The notes beneath the pieces are model-generated. The model saw only the letters and a program-made list of their open reading frames with translations. It was not told the origin of the DNA and ran no database searches. Below, piece by piece: positions 11,794-22,998 of a stretch of 64,000 nt of DNA. A program made the position numbers and the translations under genes. Within the stretch, counting starts at the first letter, position 1. The number at the start of each line of letters is the position of its first letter. This DNA is from Curtobacterium flaccumfaciens (GTDB lineage: Bacteria > Actinomycetota > Actinomycetes > Actinomycetales > Microbacteriaceae): contig CP121450.1 in the NCBI GenBank assembly GCA_029689965.1, forward strand, positions 2,356,001 to 2,420,000, written 5' to 3'.

Positions 11794-13723
11794 GTGAGCC
11801 TGCTCTCCAGCATCACGTCGCCGCGCGACCTGAAGCGTCTGTCGGACGCGCAGACGACGGAACTCGCCGCAGAGATCCGGCGGTTCCTCGTCGCGGAGGT
11901 CGCGAAGACCGGTGGGCACCTCGGGCCGAACCTCGGCGTGGTCGAGCTCACCCTGGCGATGCACCGCGTGTTCGACTCGCCCCACGACCCGTTCGTCTTC
12001 GACACGGGCCACCAGTCGTACGTGCACAAGCTCGTCACCGGGCGACAGGACTTCTCGCGGTTGCGGGAACGCGGTGGGCTCGCGGGCTACCCGCAGCGGA
12101 GCGAGTCGGAGCACGACATCGTCGAGTCCTCGCACGCGTCGTCGTCGCTGTCGTGGGCGGACGGCATCTCCCGGGCGTTCCAGCGCACCGGGCAGCAGGA
12201 CCGCACGGTCGTGGCAGTGGTGGGGGACGGGGCGCTCACCGGCGGGATGACGTGGGAGGCGCTCAACAACATCTCCGACGCGAACGACCGGCGACTCGTC
12301 ATCGTCGTGAACGACAACGGGCGCTCGTACGCGCCGACGATCGGCGGGATGGCGCGGTTCCTCAGCTTCGTCCGGACCCGTCGCGAGTACCGCGCGCTGT
12401 ACGAGACCACGCGCGCCGTCGCCGGACGGTTCGGCGCCCCCGGCGGGCGATCTACCGCGGCATGCGCGGGGTCTGCACGGGTTCCTGTCGCGGTTCACGA
12501 ACAACGAGGCGCTCTACTCGAACCTCGACATCAAGTACATCGGGCCGGTGAACGGACACGACCAGCGCGCCGTGGAGGGCGCGCTCCGGCAGGCGAAGGA
12601 GTACGGCGCACCGACGATCGTGCACGCGATCACCGAGAAGGGGCACGGCTTCGAGCCGGCGCTGCGCGACCAAGCGGACCAGTTCCACGCCGTCGGGCAC
12701 ATCGACCCGGAGACGGGGGAGTCGCTCGACGTCTCGTCGGGGCCGTCCTGGACCTCCGTGTTCGCGAACTCCCTGGCGGAGCTCGGCGACGACGACCCGC
12801 GGATCGTGGCGATCACGGCGGCGATGCTCCGGCCCACCGGGCTGCACCTGTTCCAGGAGCGGCACCCGGAGCGCGTGTACGACGTCGGGATCGCCGAGCA
12901 GCACGCCGTGACGACCGCGGCGGGGCTCGCCTACGGCGGCCTGCACCCGTCGTGGCGCTCTACGCGACGTTCCTGAACCGGGCGTTCGACCAGGTGCTCA
13001 TGGACGTCGCGCTGCACCGGGCGGGCGTGACGTTCGTCCTCGACCGCGCGGGCATCACCGGCCCGGACGGTCCGTCGCACCACGGCATGTGGGACCTCGC
13101 TCTGCTGCAGGTCGTCCCTGGAATCCGCATCGCGGCGCCCGCGATGCCGTGACGCTGCGCGAGGAGTTCCGCGAGGCCGTCGCCGTGGACGACGCGCCGA
13201 CCGTGCTGCGCTGGTCGAAGGGACAGGTCGGGCCGGACGTGCCCGCGCTCCGTCGACTGGCCGACGGCGTCGACGTGCTCCGGGACGCCCCGGACTCGTC
13301 GCCCGACGTGTTGTTCGTCGCCGTCGGGTCGATGGTGCCGATCGCGCTCGAGGCGGCGGAGCTGCTCGCGGCGCAGGGGATCGGGGCGACCGTCGTGGAC
13401 CCGAGGTGGGTGGTGCCGATCCCGTCGTCGCTCATCGACCTGTCGCGCGACCACCGGCTCGTCATCACCGTCGAGGACGGCGTCCGCGTCGGTGGGGTCG
13501 GGACGCGTCTGCGCCAGGACCTGCGTGCTGCCGGGTCGACACCGGCGTGAACGAGCTCGGACTGCCGGACGAGTTCATCGACCATGCGTCCCGCTCCGAG
13601 ATCTTGGCCGACGTCGGGCTCACCGCGCAGGCGATCGCCCGCGACGTCATCGACCAGGTCGTCGGGACCAAGCTGCCGCAGGCGAAGCCGGCGCGGTCGC
13701 GGCAGGCCGTCGACCGGCGTTGA
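11794..13723 (+). CDS. dxs: 1-deoxy-D-xylulose-5-phosphate synthase, frameshifted
   Basis: Thiamine-diphosphate enzyme joining pyruvate and glyceraldehyde 3-phosphate, the first step of the non-mevalonate isoprenoid pathway; about 643 residues joined. The GTG at 11794 is preceded by AAAGGAG with a 6-nt spacer. Motifs: GGHLGPNLGVVELT, FDTGHQSYVHKL, TPP-binding GDGALTGGMTWEALNN, the pyrimidine domain VGIAEQHAVTTAAGLA, and DRAGITGPDGPSHHG. Apparent lost bases near 12440-12470, 12948, 13140 and 13545 (CCCC to CCC, GGGG to GGG) break the frame. It stands alone between two hairpins. Confidence 0.93.
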
Positions 13724-13730
13724 GCGCGGC

Positions 13731-13792
13731 GGAACCAGGTTCCGGACACTGCACCGCGCTTTTCCCTGGTGCTGTGTCCGGAACCTGGTTCC
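13731..13792. terminator. Hairpin between convergent dxs and fadB-like genes
   Basis: A perfect 19-bp inverted repeat (13731-13749 against 13774-13792) with a 24-nt loop, lying 7 bp after the dxs stop and 15 bp before the end of the minus-strand gene. Each arm contains the smaller palindrome GGAACCAGGTTCC. It probably ends both transcripts. Confidence 0.55.
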
Positions 13793-13807
13793 GGGAGGCG
13801 GGGCGCG

Positions 13808-15952
13808 TCAGCGGGACGCGGGGCCGACGATCTTCGGATCGTGGAACGCGCCGCCGAAGACCCGCTCGGATGCGCCCGAGCGGTCGAGGTACGGGCTGAT
13901 GCCACCGGCTTGGAACGGGTAGCCCGCGCCGAGGATCAGACCGAGGTCGATCTCCTCGACGTGCTGGACGACCCCGTCCTCGAGCATGCGGTGCAGCTCG
14001 TCGGCGAGCGCGTCCTCGAAGCGGCGCTGCATCTCGGCAGCGTCGACCGGCTTCGCGTCCTTCCTCGCCGGTGCGACGAGCTTCACGGCTGCGGGGTCGT
14101 ACCCGGTCGCGTTGCCCTTCTTGTCGCGGGTCAGGATGTGCCCGAACTCGGCGATCTTCTTCAGCCCGTCGCCGGGGTAGAAGCGCTCCGGCCACGCGGC
14201 GTGGTGGGAGTCGAGCACGTGTGCGCCGACCGGGAGGCCGACGAGCTCGAGCAGTTCGAACGGCGACATCGGGAGGCCGAGCGGCGCAGCTCCCTGGGCG
14301 ACGACGTCGAACGACGTGCCCTCCTCGACGCCGCGCATCGCCTCGCCGAGCACCCGCGCGAGCACGCGGTTGACGACGAAACCCGGCTGGTCGGCCGTGA
14401 TGATCGCGGTCTTCTTGAGGGTCTTCGCGACGGCGAGGGCGGTGACGAGGGCCTCGTCCGAGGTCTTCGACGCGCGGACCACCTCGAGCAGCGGCATGAC
14501 CGCGACCGGGTTGAAGAAGTGGAACCCGACGAGGCGTTCCGGGTTGGCGAGCACCGACGCCATCTCGTCGACCGACAGGGATGACGTGTTCGTGGCGAGG
14601 ATCGCGTCCGGTGCGATGACCTGCTCGATCTTCCGGAAGACGTCCTGCTTGACGCTCATCTCCTCGAACACGGCCTCGATCACCCAGTCGGCGTCCGCGA
14701 ACGCGTCGTAGGAGACCGAGCCGGACACGAGCGCCTTGATGCGGTTCGCGTCGTCGGGGGAGACCCGGCCCTTGTCGAGCAGCTTGTCCACCTCGCCGGC
14801 GATGCGAGCGACGCCCGCGTCGACACGGCTCTGGTCGACGTCGGTGATCACCACGGGGACGCCGAGGCGGCGGGCGAACAGCAGGGCGAACTGGGACGCC
14901 ATGAGCCCCGCGCCGAGCACGCCGACCTTCGTGATCTTCTTCGGCTCGACGCCCTCCGGGGCACCGACCGGACGCTTCGCCCGCTTCTGCACGAGGTCGA
15001 ACGCGTACATCGACGCGGCGAACTGGTCGCCCGAGATGAGGTCGGCGAGGGCGTCGTCCTCGTCGGCGAACCGCTCGTCCAGTGACCCCGACTTCGCCGA
15101 GGCAACGAGGTCGAGCGCGCGGAACGGCGACTTCGGGACCGTGCCGATCTTCGAGGCCACCTGGCCACGGGCGACCTTGACGACCGTGCCCCACGCGGCC
15201 TTCTCGATCATGCCGGGCTCGTTCTTCCGGACGACCTTCGTCCGGCCGCTGACGACGTCGTCGACCCACGCCACAGCGGAGGGCAGGAAGGTGACCGAGG
15301 GGATGAGCGCGTCACCGATGCCGAGCTCGACCGCGGCCGGACCGTCCATCAGGCGGTTGTTCTTGAGCGGGTTCTCGACGATGACACGGAGTGCCTTCTC
15401 CGGACCGATCAGGCGCGGGAGCAGCGTCGCGCCGCCCCAGCCCGGGATGATGCCGAGGAAGACCTCGGGGAGCCCGATCCCCTGCGCCGCCGACGAGAAC
15501 AGGCGGTAGGTGCAGTGCAGGCCGATCTCCAGGCCGCCGCCGAGAGCGATGCCGTTGATGAACGCGAACGACGGGACGCCGAGGTCGGAGAGCTTCCGCA
15601 GCGTGGCGTGCCCGAGGGCGGCGAGGTCGTGCGCGACGTCGCGTGACGGCACCGAGGCGGCCTGTGAGAGGTCGGCACCGGCGGCGAAGCAGTACTCCTT
15701 GCCGGTGATCGCGACCGCCTGGACCGTTCCCGCGGACGCCTCGGTCTTCAGGGTGTCCAGCACCCCGGAGAGCTCGTACAGCGTGCGCGGACCCAACGTC
15801 GAGGGACGCTTGTAGTCCTTGCCGTTGTCGAGCGTGATGAGCGCGAGCGTGCCACCCGAGGGGAGCGCGACGTGCTTGAGGTACGAGTGGGTGACGACCT
15901 CGTCCTCACTGAGCGCGAGGAGCCGGTCGTTGTCGGTGATGGTCACGATCAC
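13808..15952 (-). CDS. Fatty-acid oxidation multifunctional enzyme: enoyl-CoA hydratase / 3-hydroxyacyl-CoA dehydrogenase
   Basis: Intact protein of about 714 residues. The N-terminal half is a crotonase domain (AITGKEYCFAAGADL, FINGIALGGGLEIGLHC, EVFLGIIPGWGGATLLPRL). The C-terminal half is a 3-hydroxyacyl-CoA dehydrogenase with the NAD site VGVLGAGLMASQFA, the ATNTSSLSV segment and the catalytic His in GFHFFNPVAVMPLLE. It hydrates enoyl-CoA and oxidises the 3-hydroxyacyl-CoA in beta-oxidation. The GTG start at 15950-15952 overlaps the stop of the upstream thiolase (GTGA), so the two form a coupled FadA-FadB-like pair. It is one of the few long genes here with no frame break. Confidence 0.9.
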   Translation of the reverse strand: MIVTITDNDRLLALSEDEVVTHSYLKHVALPSGGTLALITLDNGKDYKRPSTLGPRTLYELSGVLDTLKTEASAGTVQAVAITGKEYCFAAGADLSQAASVPSRDVAHDLAALGHATLRKLSDLGVPSFAFINGIALGGGLEIGLHCTYRLFSSAAQGIGLPEVFLGIIPGWGGATLLPRLIGPEKALRVIVENPLKNNRLMDGPAAVELGIGDALIPSVTFLPSAVAWVDDVVSGRTKVVRKNEPGMIEKAAWGTVVKVARGQVASKIGTVPKSPFRALDLVASAKSGSLDERFADEDDALADLISGDQFAASMYAFDLVQKRAKRPVGAPEGVEPKKITKVGVLGAGLMASQFALLFARRLGVPVVITDVDQSRVDAGVARIAGEVDKLLDKGRVSPDDANRIKALVSGSVSYDAFADADWVIEAVFEEMSVKQDVFRKIEQVIAPDAILATNTSSLSVDEMASVLANPERLVGFHFFNPVAVMPLLEVVRASKTSDEALVTALAVAKTLKKTAIITADQPGFVVNRVLARVLGEAMRGVEEGTSFDVVAQGAAPLGLPMSPFELLELVGLPVGAHVLDSHHAAWPERFYPGDGLKKIAEFGHILTRDKKGNATGYDPAAVKLVAPARKDAKPVDAAEMQRRFEDALADELHRMLEDGVVQHVEEIDLGLILGAGYPFQAGGISPYLDRSGASERVFGGAFHDPKIVGPASR

Positions 15953-17158
15953 GAGGCCTTTCGTGCGGCGGAACGGCTGAACGACGGGTTCTCCCAGATG
16001 ACGGTGCCGCCCTGGCCGAGCCCGATGCACATCGTGGTGATGCCGTACCGGACGTCGGGACGCTCGGCGAACTGCGCCGCGAGCTGGGTCATCAGGCGGA
16101 CGCCGCTCGAGGCGAGCGGGTGCCCGACGGCGATCGCGCCACCCCAGGCGTTCACGTTCGTGGAGTCCTGGTCGATGCCGTAGTTGTCGAGGAAGGCGAT
16201 CACCTGCACGGCGAACGCCTCGTTGATCTCGAACAGCCCGATGTCGTCGATCGTCAGTCCGGCCTTGGCGAGGGCCTTGTCGGTCGCGGGGACCGGCCGA
16301 TGCCCATCACCTCGGGGTCGACGCCCGCGAACGCGAACGAGACCATGCGCATCTTGGTGGGGAGACCGTGCTGCTTCGCGGCGTCCGCCGAGGCGATGAG
16401 GCTCATCGTGGCGCCGTCGTTGAGGCCCGCGGCGTTACCGGCGGTGATCCGTCCGTGGGACCGGAACGGCGTCTTCAAGGCGGCCAGCGCCTCCAGGGTG
16501 GTGCCGGGCCGGGGCGGCTCGTCACTGGAGACGATGTCCCAGCCCTCGCCGGTGTTGACCTCGACCGGCACCAGGTCCGGCTGGAGCTTGCCGGCGGCCC
16601 ATGCAGCGGCGTAGCGCTGCTGGGACTGGACCGCGTAGGCGTCCGTGCGGTCCTTGGTGATCGCGGGGAAGCGGTCGTGCAGTCGCTCCGCGGTCTTGCC
16701 CATCACGAGTGCGTCGCCGTTGACCATGCGCTCGGCGACGAAGCGCGGGTTCGGGTCAGCGTTGAAGCCCATCGGGTGGCGACCCATGTGCTCGACACCG
16801 CCCGCGATGGCGACGTCGGCGGCACCGAAGGCGATGGCCCCCGCGAGGGTCGTGACGCTCGTCATCGCGCCGGCGCACATCCGGTCGATCGCGTACCCGG
16901 GGACCGACTTCGGCAGCCCCGCGAGCATCCCGACCGTCCGGCCGAGGGTGAGCCCCTGGTCGCCCTGCTGCGTCGTGGCCGCCACGGCGACGTCGTCGAC
17001 CGCAGCGCCGTCGAGCGAGGCGTTCCGGTCGAGGAGTCCGCGCATCGCGTGCACCGCGAGGTCGTCCGCGCGCGTCTTCCAGAACACCCCCTTCTCCCGG
17101 CTCGTCCGAACGGTGTCCGAACGCCGTCAACGAAGACGACGTCTGCTGCCTTTGGCAA
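15949..17158 (-). CDS. Acetyl-CoA C-acyltransferase (thiolase), frameshifted
   Basis: Cleaves 3-ketoacyl-CoA, the last step of beta-oxidation, about 403 residues joined. The start is a TTG at 17158 with GGAGG six bases upstream, giving LPKAADVVFVDGVRTPFGR. The active-site Cys is in AIDRMCAGAMTSV; further motifs are EINEAFAVQ, NAWGGAIAVGHPLASSG and the second Cys in TTMCIGLGQGGTVIW. Two lost bases break the frame: near 17090 (in a GGGG run before AGAAG) and near 16303 (CC for CCC). It is coupled to the downstream hydratase/dehydrogenase. The 127-bp gap before it separates it from rnd. Confidence 0.9.
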
Positions 17159-17285
17159 TCTGGGCCTCCAGATCCTCATCGATCAGGACGGGGCACGTTC
17201 CGCCCCGCCCGGCCGGGTCCGACCCGGCATGCACGGTCGACGCTATGCCCCGAGCCTGTGCGGACGCATGCCCGTTGGGGCGTTC

Positions 17286-18522
17286 CTACGACTCCGTGTT
17301 GCTCTCGGCAGCAGGCTCCTGTGCAGCAGCGACAAAGGCCTGCGCGATGATCGAGGCCGTCTCCTCGACCTGCCACGGCCGGGCGTCGTGTGCGGCGAGC
17401 TCGGCTCCGATGGTCTCGGTGGCGATCGGCGCGGGCGGCTCCCACGACACGGTCCGGAGGGTGTCCGGGTGAGGAGGTTCTCGACGGGCAGGTCGAGCTC
17501 CTCGGCGCGCGCCACGACCGCGGCACGCGCGGCCTTGTACCGGCGGTCGGCAGCGGGGTTGCGGTCGGCCCAGGCGCGGGGCGGGGCAGCGTGGCCTCGC
17601 CGGTGCCGCGGAGCTTCGGGAGGTCGTCGGTCGTCCGGCCCTGCTCGACGGCGGCCCACCAGCGGTCCAGCTCGGACCGGCTGGCTCGGCCGGTGAAGGC
17701 CTTCACCCCGCTCAGCTCGCTCTTCGACGACGGGTTCGCCGCGGCCGCCGCGACGATCGCGGAGTCCGGGATCGTACGCCCGGGTGCGATGTCGGCCTCG
17801 CGCGCGTACGTGTCGCGGGCGGTCCAGAGGGCGCGCGCGATCGCGAGGGCCCGCGCACCGCGGAGCGCGTGCATCCCGGAGAGCCGGCGCCACGGCTCGG
17901 CGCGGGGCGGCTTCGGCGCACGGGTCAGCACGGCGGCGAACTCCTCGGCGGCCATGCGGGTCTTGCCGCCGTCCTCGAAGCTTCTCGGCGAGGGCGTCCC
18001 GCAGGTCCGGCGGCAGCTCGACGTCGAGCGCCGCGTAGACGAGCCAGGACTGCGGCAGCGGACGGGTCGACCAGTCGGCAGCGGAGTGGGCCTTGGCGAG
18101 CGTGATGCCGAGCAGCTGCTCCACGACGGCGCCGAGGCCGACGCGCGGGAACCCGGCGATCCGGGCGCCGAGCTCGGTGTCGAAGATGCGGGTCGGCACC
18201 AGGCCGACCTCCTGCAGGCAGGGCAGGTCCTGCGAGGCGGCGTGGAAGAGCCACTCCTCGTCGACGATGGCGTCCTGCAGCTCGGAGAAGTCGCCGATCG
18301 GGATCGGGTCGAACAGGAACGCTCCGGCACCCGGCGGAACACCTGGATGAGGTAGGCACGCTGCGAGTACCGGTAGCCGCTCGCCCGCTCGGCGTCGACG
18401 GCCACCGGCCCGTGCCCGGCGGCGATCGCGGCGACGGCCTCCAGGTACTCCTCGCGCGTGTCGATGACACGGACGGCCTCGTGCGAGGCCTCGAACGCGG
18501 CCGAAGCGGCGGGGTCAGTCAC
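17286..18522 (-). CDS. rnd: Ribonuclease D, frameshifted
   Basis: 3'-5' exoribonuclease of the DEDDy family acting on tRNA and other RNA 3' ends, about 411 residues joined. The exonuclease residues are visible: VAVDAERASGYRYSQRA (first D and E), LFHAASQDLPCLQ (second D), and WLVYAALDVELPPDLR (Tyr and final Asp). An HRDC domain follows (PWRRLSGMHALRGARALAIA). Frame breaks lie near 18325, 17980 (an AAGCTT where GAGCTT is expected), 17575 and 17470. The GTG start at 18522 lies inside the end of the DUF3000 gene (8-bp overlap), so the pair is coupled. Confidence 0.87.
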
Positions 18523-19101
18523 GTGCGAGCCTCCTCGGGGCCAACAGGGTCACGCCGTCCGACGCGGGCGGCAGACCGGCGAGCATCGCCACGATCTCCT
18601 CCCACGCCTCGACGTGCGCGGTGAGGTCGTCGTCGGCCGGCGTCCAGGACGCGCGCAGGCTCGAAGCTGCGCGCCGTCGCCCTGCGCCGCGAGGTCGCCG
18701 TAGCCGCGCGAGATGATCTTGGTCGCCGTGCCCGAGGCGCGGTCGTACGTGGCCCCGTGCGCGGCCAGGGCGTCCACGAGCCAGCTCCACGTCACGTCGG
18801 CGACGAACTCGTCGACACCGATCTCGGGTTCCAGCGGCGCCTGGGCGAACGTGACGATCCGGAACGCGCCGCCCCAGCCCTCCGGCTCGGACGGGTCGTA
18901 CAGGGCGATGAACCGCCCGGTGCCGAGGTCGGAGTCGATGCCGTGCGCAGCACCCGAGACGTCCGCCGCGAGCGCGATCGAGAAGGGTGCGATGCGCGAG
19001 GGCGAGGGGATCTCGGTGATCGTCGTCTCGGCGCGGGTGCCGCCCGACGCCACGAACGCACGGAGCCGCGCGAACGCCTCGGGCTCTCGGGTTTCGGACA
19101 C
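18515..19101 (-). CDS. DUF3000 family protein, frameshifted
   Basis: Actinobacterial DUF3000 protein, about 195 residues, regularly found before rnd; function unknown. The GTG start at 19101 gives MSETREPEAFARLRAFV. Family segments: IAPFSIALAADV, DPSEPEGWGGAFRIVTFAQAP and ADVTWSWLVDAL. Near 18665 the sequence carries two extra bases, both next to AGCT (CAGCTTCGAGCCTGC where CAGCTCGAGCTGC restores AQLELRASW). It shares 8 bp with rnd and is divergent from the alpha/beta hydrolase, 23 bp apart. Confidence 0.78.
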
Positions 19102-19124
19102 GAATGCAGACTAGGCTCCGGACC

Positions 19125-20348
19125 ATGTCCCGATCCGCGCGACCCGCCGAGGACGTCGTCCAGGAGACCGCACGATCGGCCGGGCTCGTCGCCCTCGGCG
19201 CAGGCATCGCGGCTGCAGCGGTCACCACCGCGGTGATCGGCGGCTTCGTCGCCGCGGTCGCCCGCGCGGTCGTCACGCCCGACCGGAAGCGGACCGAGCG
19301 GGTGCCGATCCACGCGGTCGACCCGGTCCGGGCGACGGTGACGCTCGAGCGGACCGCGGACACCGAGCTGCAGGGTCGCTACAGCCTCTGGTTCGGCGGT
19401 GGGACCGGCCACATGCGCGTCGGCGAGGTCCTCGGCACGACCGGCACCACCGTCACCCGGCGCATCATCGCGGTCGACGCCGGCGATCCCACGGCAGCAC
19501 GCCGAGGCCGTTGGGGCGGCTGGTTCTACCTCACGCCGGGCGAGCTGGACGTCCCGGTGGAGGACATCGACGTTCCGACCCCGAACGGCCCCGCGCCCGC
19601 CTGGGTGATCCGCGCCGACGACCCGGGGCTCCCTGGGCCGTCCTCGTGCACGGCCGCGGCGTGACCCGCGCCGAGACGATCCGCGCGGTGCCGGTGTTCC
19701 GGGCGGCGGGGTACTCGGTGGTGCTGGCGAGCTGGCGGAACGACGGGGTGGCCCCGCGCAGCGTCGACGGACGGTACGGTCTCGGCAGCACCGAGTGGGA
19801 GGACATCGACGCGGTCCTGCGCTGGATCGCCGGCGACGGCGCGACGAGCGTCGTCCTGATGGGCTGGTCGATGGGCGGCGCGGTCGTGCTGCAGACCCTG
19901 CTGCGCTCCCGGTTCGCGCACCTCGTCGACGGCGTCGTGCTGGAATCGCCCGTGGTCGACTGGCACGCCGTCCTCAAGTCCCAGAGCCAGCTGCTCCACC
20001 TGCCGAAGCCCGTCCGGAAGGTCGCGCAGCGTCTGCTCCGCACCCCCGTGCTGCACCGCCTGACCGGACTCCGGCAACCCGTCGACCTCCGCGAGCTCGA
20101 CATGGTCAGCCGGGCGGACGAGCTGCACGTGCCGATCCTCCTCCTGCACAGCGACGACGACGGCTTCGTGCCGTCGTCCGCATCGCACGAGCTGGCGCGC
20201 GCCCGACCAGACCTCGTTCGGCTCGAGGTGCAGCGCACGGCCCGGCACACCAAGCTTCTGGAACCACGACGCCGACTGGTTCGACGCGCGCATCCTCGCC
20301 TGGCTCACCGAGGTGGTCCAGCGGGACGGCGCGGCGAGCGCGCGGTAG
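19125..20348 (+). CDS. Alpha/beta hydrolase, membrane-anchored, frameshifted
   Basis: Serine hydrolase of about 408 residues joined; substrate unknown. An N-terminal hydrophobic segment (residues about 17-45, GLVALGAGIAAAAVTTAVIGG) is a likely membrane anchor. The nucleophile elbow is GWSMGG, preceded by the oxyanion region WAVLVHGRGVTRAE. The acid is in LLLHSDDDGFVPSS and the His probably in SFWNHDADWFD. Two indels: a lost G near 19630 and an inserted A at 20252 (CACCAAGCTTC for CACCAGCTTC), which breaks the frame just before the catalytic His. ATG 19125 is chosen over 19104, which would sit inside the divergent upstream region. Confidence 0.75.
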
Positions 20349-20362
20349 ACGCGACCGCAGGA

Positions 20363-20406
20363 CGGACTGGAGGCGCGGTGCCGGCCGGCACCGCGCCTCC
20401 AGTCCG
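20363..20406. terminator. Perfect 22-bp palindrome between hydrolase and sufE
   Basis: CGGACTGGAGGCGCGGTGCC plus GG (20363-20384) is followed directly by its exact complement (20385-20406). It is the same element as at 11631. It lies 14 bp after the hydrolase stop and 71 bp before the end of the minus-strand sufE, so it can serve both genes. Confidence 0.6.
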
Positions 20407-20477
20407 CTCGTGGCTGGTTCCGGCGACCGACTCCGCAGGCTCCGTCGGCACTGGCGTCGCGCGGCGCTGGCGCGCCG

Positions 20478-20922
20478 CTACAGCTCCAGCGTGCGCACCT
20501 GCCGTTGCACCCGGCCGAGCATCCCGACCATGCCGCGGATCCGCAGCGGGCTGACGGCCTCGTTCAGCCCGAGCGTCAGCGGGTAGTCGGCCGGCACGGC
20601 GAGCACCTGGTCGGCCGTCAGGCCGGAGAGGCCCTGCGCGAGGATCGACGCGAAACCGCGCGTGGTCGGGGCCTCGCGCGGCGCGGTCGCGTGCATCCGG
20701 ACGATGCCGGGCGCGTCGCCGTCCTCGCCCACGGTGATCGTGATGAACACGGGGACTGGCACTCCTCGACCCGTTCGAGCTCGTCCTCGTGCCCCCGCAG
20801 GCGCTCGGGCAGCGCCGGGAGCTCGTTCGAGAACTCGAGCAGGAGCTGCAGGCGGTCCTGCTGGGAGAGCTCGAGGAAGTCGTCGCGGATCTCGGCGAGG
20901 GACTGGGGAGTTCGTCGGTCAT
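20478..20922 (-). CDS. sufE: SufE family sulphur-acceptor protein, frameshifted
   Basis: Takes persulphide sulphur from a cysteine desulphurase and passes it to the Suf iron-sulphur scaffold, about 148 residues joined. The acceptor Cys is in [11 protein letters not shown], and the fold segments [19 protein letters not shown] and [13 protein letters not shown] match the family. Lost bases in C runs near 20905 and 20757 break the frame. The ATG at 20920-20922 overlaps the stop of the rhodanese gene upstream, so the two sulphur-transfer proteins are made together. Confidence 0.85.
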
Positions 20923-21838
20923 CGGTTGGGGATGGTACCCGGTTCGGTCCCGACGGCGATGGGGACGCGGACCGCGCTGCCCCACTCGGTCCACGAGCCG
21001 TCGTAGTTGCGGACGTTCCCGTACCCGAGCAGGTGCTGCAGGACGAACCAGGTGTGGCTCGACCGCTCGCCGATGCGGCAGTAGGCGATGACCTCGTCCG
21101 CGTCGCCGATGCCGGCGCCCTCGCGGTAGATCGCGTCGAGCTCCGCGCGGGTCTTGAAGGTGCCGTCAGGGGCGGCAGCGGTGGCCCACGGGATGTTCAC
21201 CGCGGTGGGGACGTGACCGGCACGGAGCGCGCCCTCTTCCGGGTACTCGGGCGCGGTGGTGCGCTCGCCCGAGTACTCGGGTGCGCTGCGCACGTCGATG
21301 AGGGGCTTGCCGAGGTGGGCGAGCACGTCCTCCTTGTACGCGCGGACCTGCTCGTCGCGGCGCTCCACGACGGGGTACTCGACGGGCGTGACCTCGGGGC
21401 GATCCGTCGTGAGCGCACGGTCCTCGGCGATCCACTTCGCCCGACCGCCGTCGAGCAGTCGGACGTCCTCGTGCCCGAACAGCGTGAAGACCCACAGCGC
21501 GTACGCCGCCCACCAGTTGTTCTTGTCGCCGTAGATCACCACGGTGGTGTCGCGGGTGATGCCCTTGCCACCGAGCAGCCGGGCGAAGGCCTCGCCGTCG
21601 ACGTAGTCGCGCTGCACCGGGTCGTTGAGGTCGGTGTGCCAGTCGATCTTGACCGCGCCGGGACGTGCCCGGTCTCGTAGAGCAGGACGTCCTCGTCGGA
21701 CTCGACGACGACGAGCCCGGGAGCGGTGCCCGCGTCGCCGGCCTCGTCCAGCCGTGCCTGCAGCCACTCGGTGGAGACGAGCCGCTCGGGGTGGGCGTAG
21801 GCGGCGAACTTCTCGGACGGGTCGACCGGTGCGGTCAT
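20919..21838 (-). CDS. sseA: Thiosulfate / 3-mercaptopyruvate sulfurtransferase (two-domain rhodanese), frameshifted
   Basis: Transfers sulphur from thiosulphate or mercaptopyruvate to an acceptor. About 306 residues, two rhodanese domains: an inactive N-terminal one ([20 protein letters not shown]) and an active C-terminal one with the catalytic loop [13 protein letters not shown]. The C-terminus ends [16 protein letters not shown]. One lost C near 21661 breaks the frame in [17 protein letters not shown]. The overlap with sufE supports a sulphur-relay role. The loop CRIGERS is closer to thiosulphate than to mercaptopyruvate enzymes, so the symbol is tentative. Confidence 0.85.
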
Positions 21839-21987
21839 CGGGGTACCTCCTGGGTGCTGGCGACGGATCGTCGTGACGGCACCGGACTAGGATCGGTCGT
21901 CGGTGCCTGCGGGCAACGGTACGCGGACGTACGGTTCGCCTCCTGCAACGTGACACCGCACGACATGCTTCCCGGAAGGGCCCTTCC

Positions 21988-22997
21988 TTGGCTGAACACC
22001 TCGTCGACCGTGACCCGCGGGTGACCCCGCAGCAGATGGCGGCGGCACTGGTGCCCCGCCCCAGTTCGCCGACGCCTCGTTCGATTCGTACCGGCCGGAC
22101 GCGGACTACCCGTCGCAGGCACAGGTGCGCGACGCCGTGGCGGCCTTCGTCGCCGCGGGTCCGGCGGCAGCGCCGCGCCGCGGGCTGTTCGGACGCCGTC
22201 GGTCGGCGGCCTCGGGGTCCGCGGCGTCGGCGAAGTCGGGCGTGTACCTGGACGGCGGGTTCGGCGTCGGCAAGACCCACCTGCTCGCCGCGGCCTACCA
22301 CGCCGCGACCGGACGCAAGACGTTCGGCACGTTCATCGAGTACACGGCGCTCGTGGGAGCCCTCGGGTTCCAGGGCACCGTCGACCTGCTGCGCGGGACC
22401 TCCCTCGTCTGCATCGACGAGTTCGAGCTCGACGACCCGGGCGACACCATGGTGATGACCCGGCTCATCAAGGAGCTCACCGAGACCGGTACCCGGTTCG
22501 CGGCGACGTCGAACACCCCGCCGGGCGCGCTCGGCGAGGGGCGTTTCGCCGCGCAGGACTTCCTCCGTGAGATCCAGGCGATGTCCGACCGGTTCGACAC
22601 GATGCGCATCGACGGCCTCGACTACCGTCGCCGCGCCGTCGACGAATCCGCCGACGTGGTGTCCGACGTCGCGTCGTCGCTGCCCGCGGGGAACGTCACG
22701 CTCGACGACTTCGGTGCCGTGGTCGCCCACCTCGGCTCCGTGCACCCGTCGAAGTACGTCGCACTGGTCGAGGGACTCGACGCCGTCGGGCTCACCGACG
22801 TGCGGGCGTTCACGGACCAGACCGACGCGCTCCGCTGGGTCGCGCTCGTCGACCGGCTGTACGACGCGCAGGTCCGGATCGTCGCCTCGGGCATCCCGCT
22901 CGACCAGGTGTACCCGGACGCGATGCTGCACGGCGGGTACCGGAAGAAGTACCTGCGCGCCGCGTCGCGCGTGGTCGCGCTGACGCGCGCCGCCTGA
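21988..22997 (+). CDS. zapE: Cell division protein ZapE (AFG1-like ATPase), frameshifted near its start
   Basis: AAA-like P-loop ATPase associated with the division ring, about 337 residues. The Walker A is [15 protein letters not shown], the Walker [17 protein letters not shown], and the sensor [31 protein letters not shown] is the conserved C-terminus. The start TTG at 21988 has GGAAGG eight bases upstream. A frame break near 22065 lies between ALVP and [13 protein letters not shown]. It ends two bases before the GlnR-type operator of amtB and is divergent from the sulphurtransferase. Confidence 0.87.
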
Positions 22998-22998
22998 C

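Noticed and set aside
20252-20257. HindIII sites as traces of cloning or vector junctions
   Set aside because: The sequence on both sides of each site is continuous within one gene apart from the single extra base, so no junction is present.
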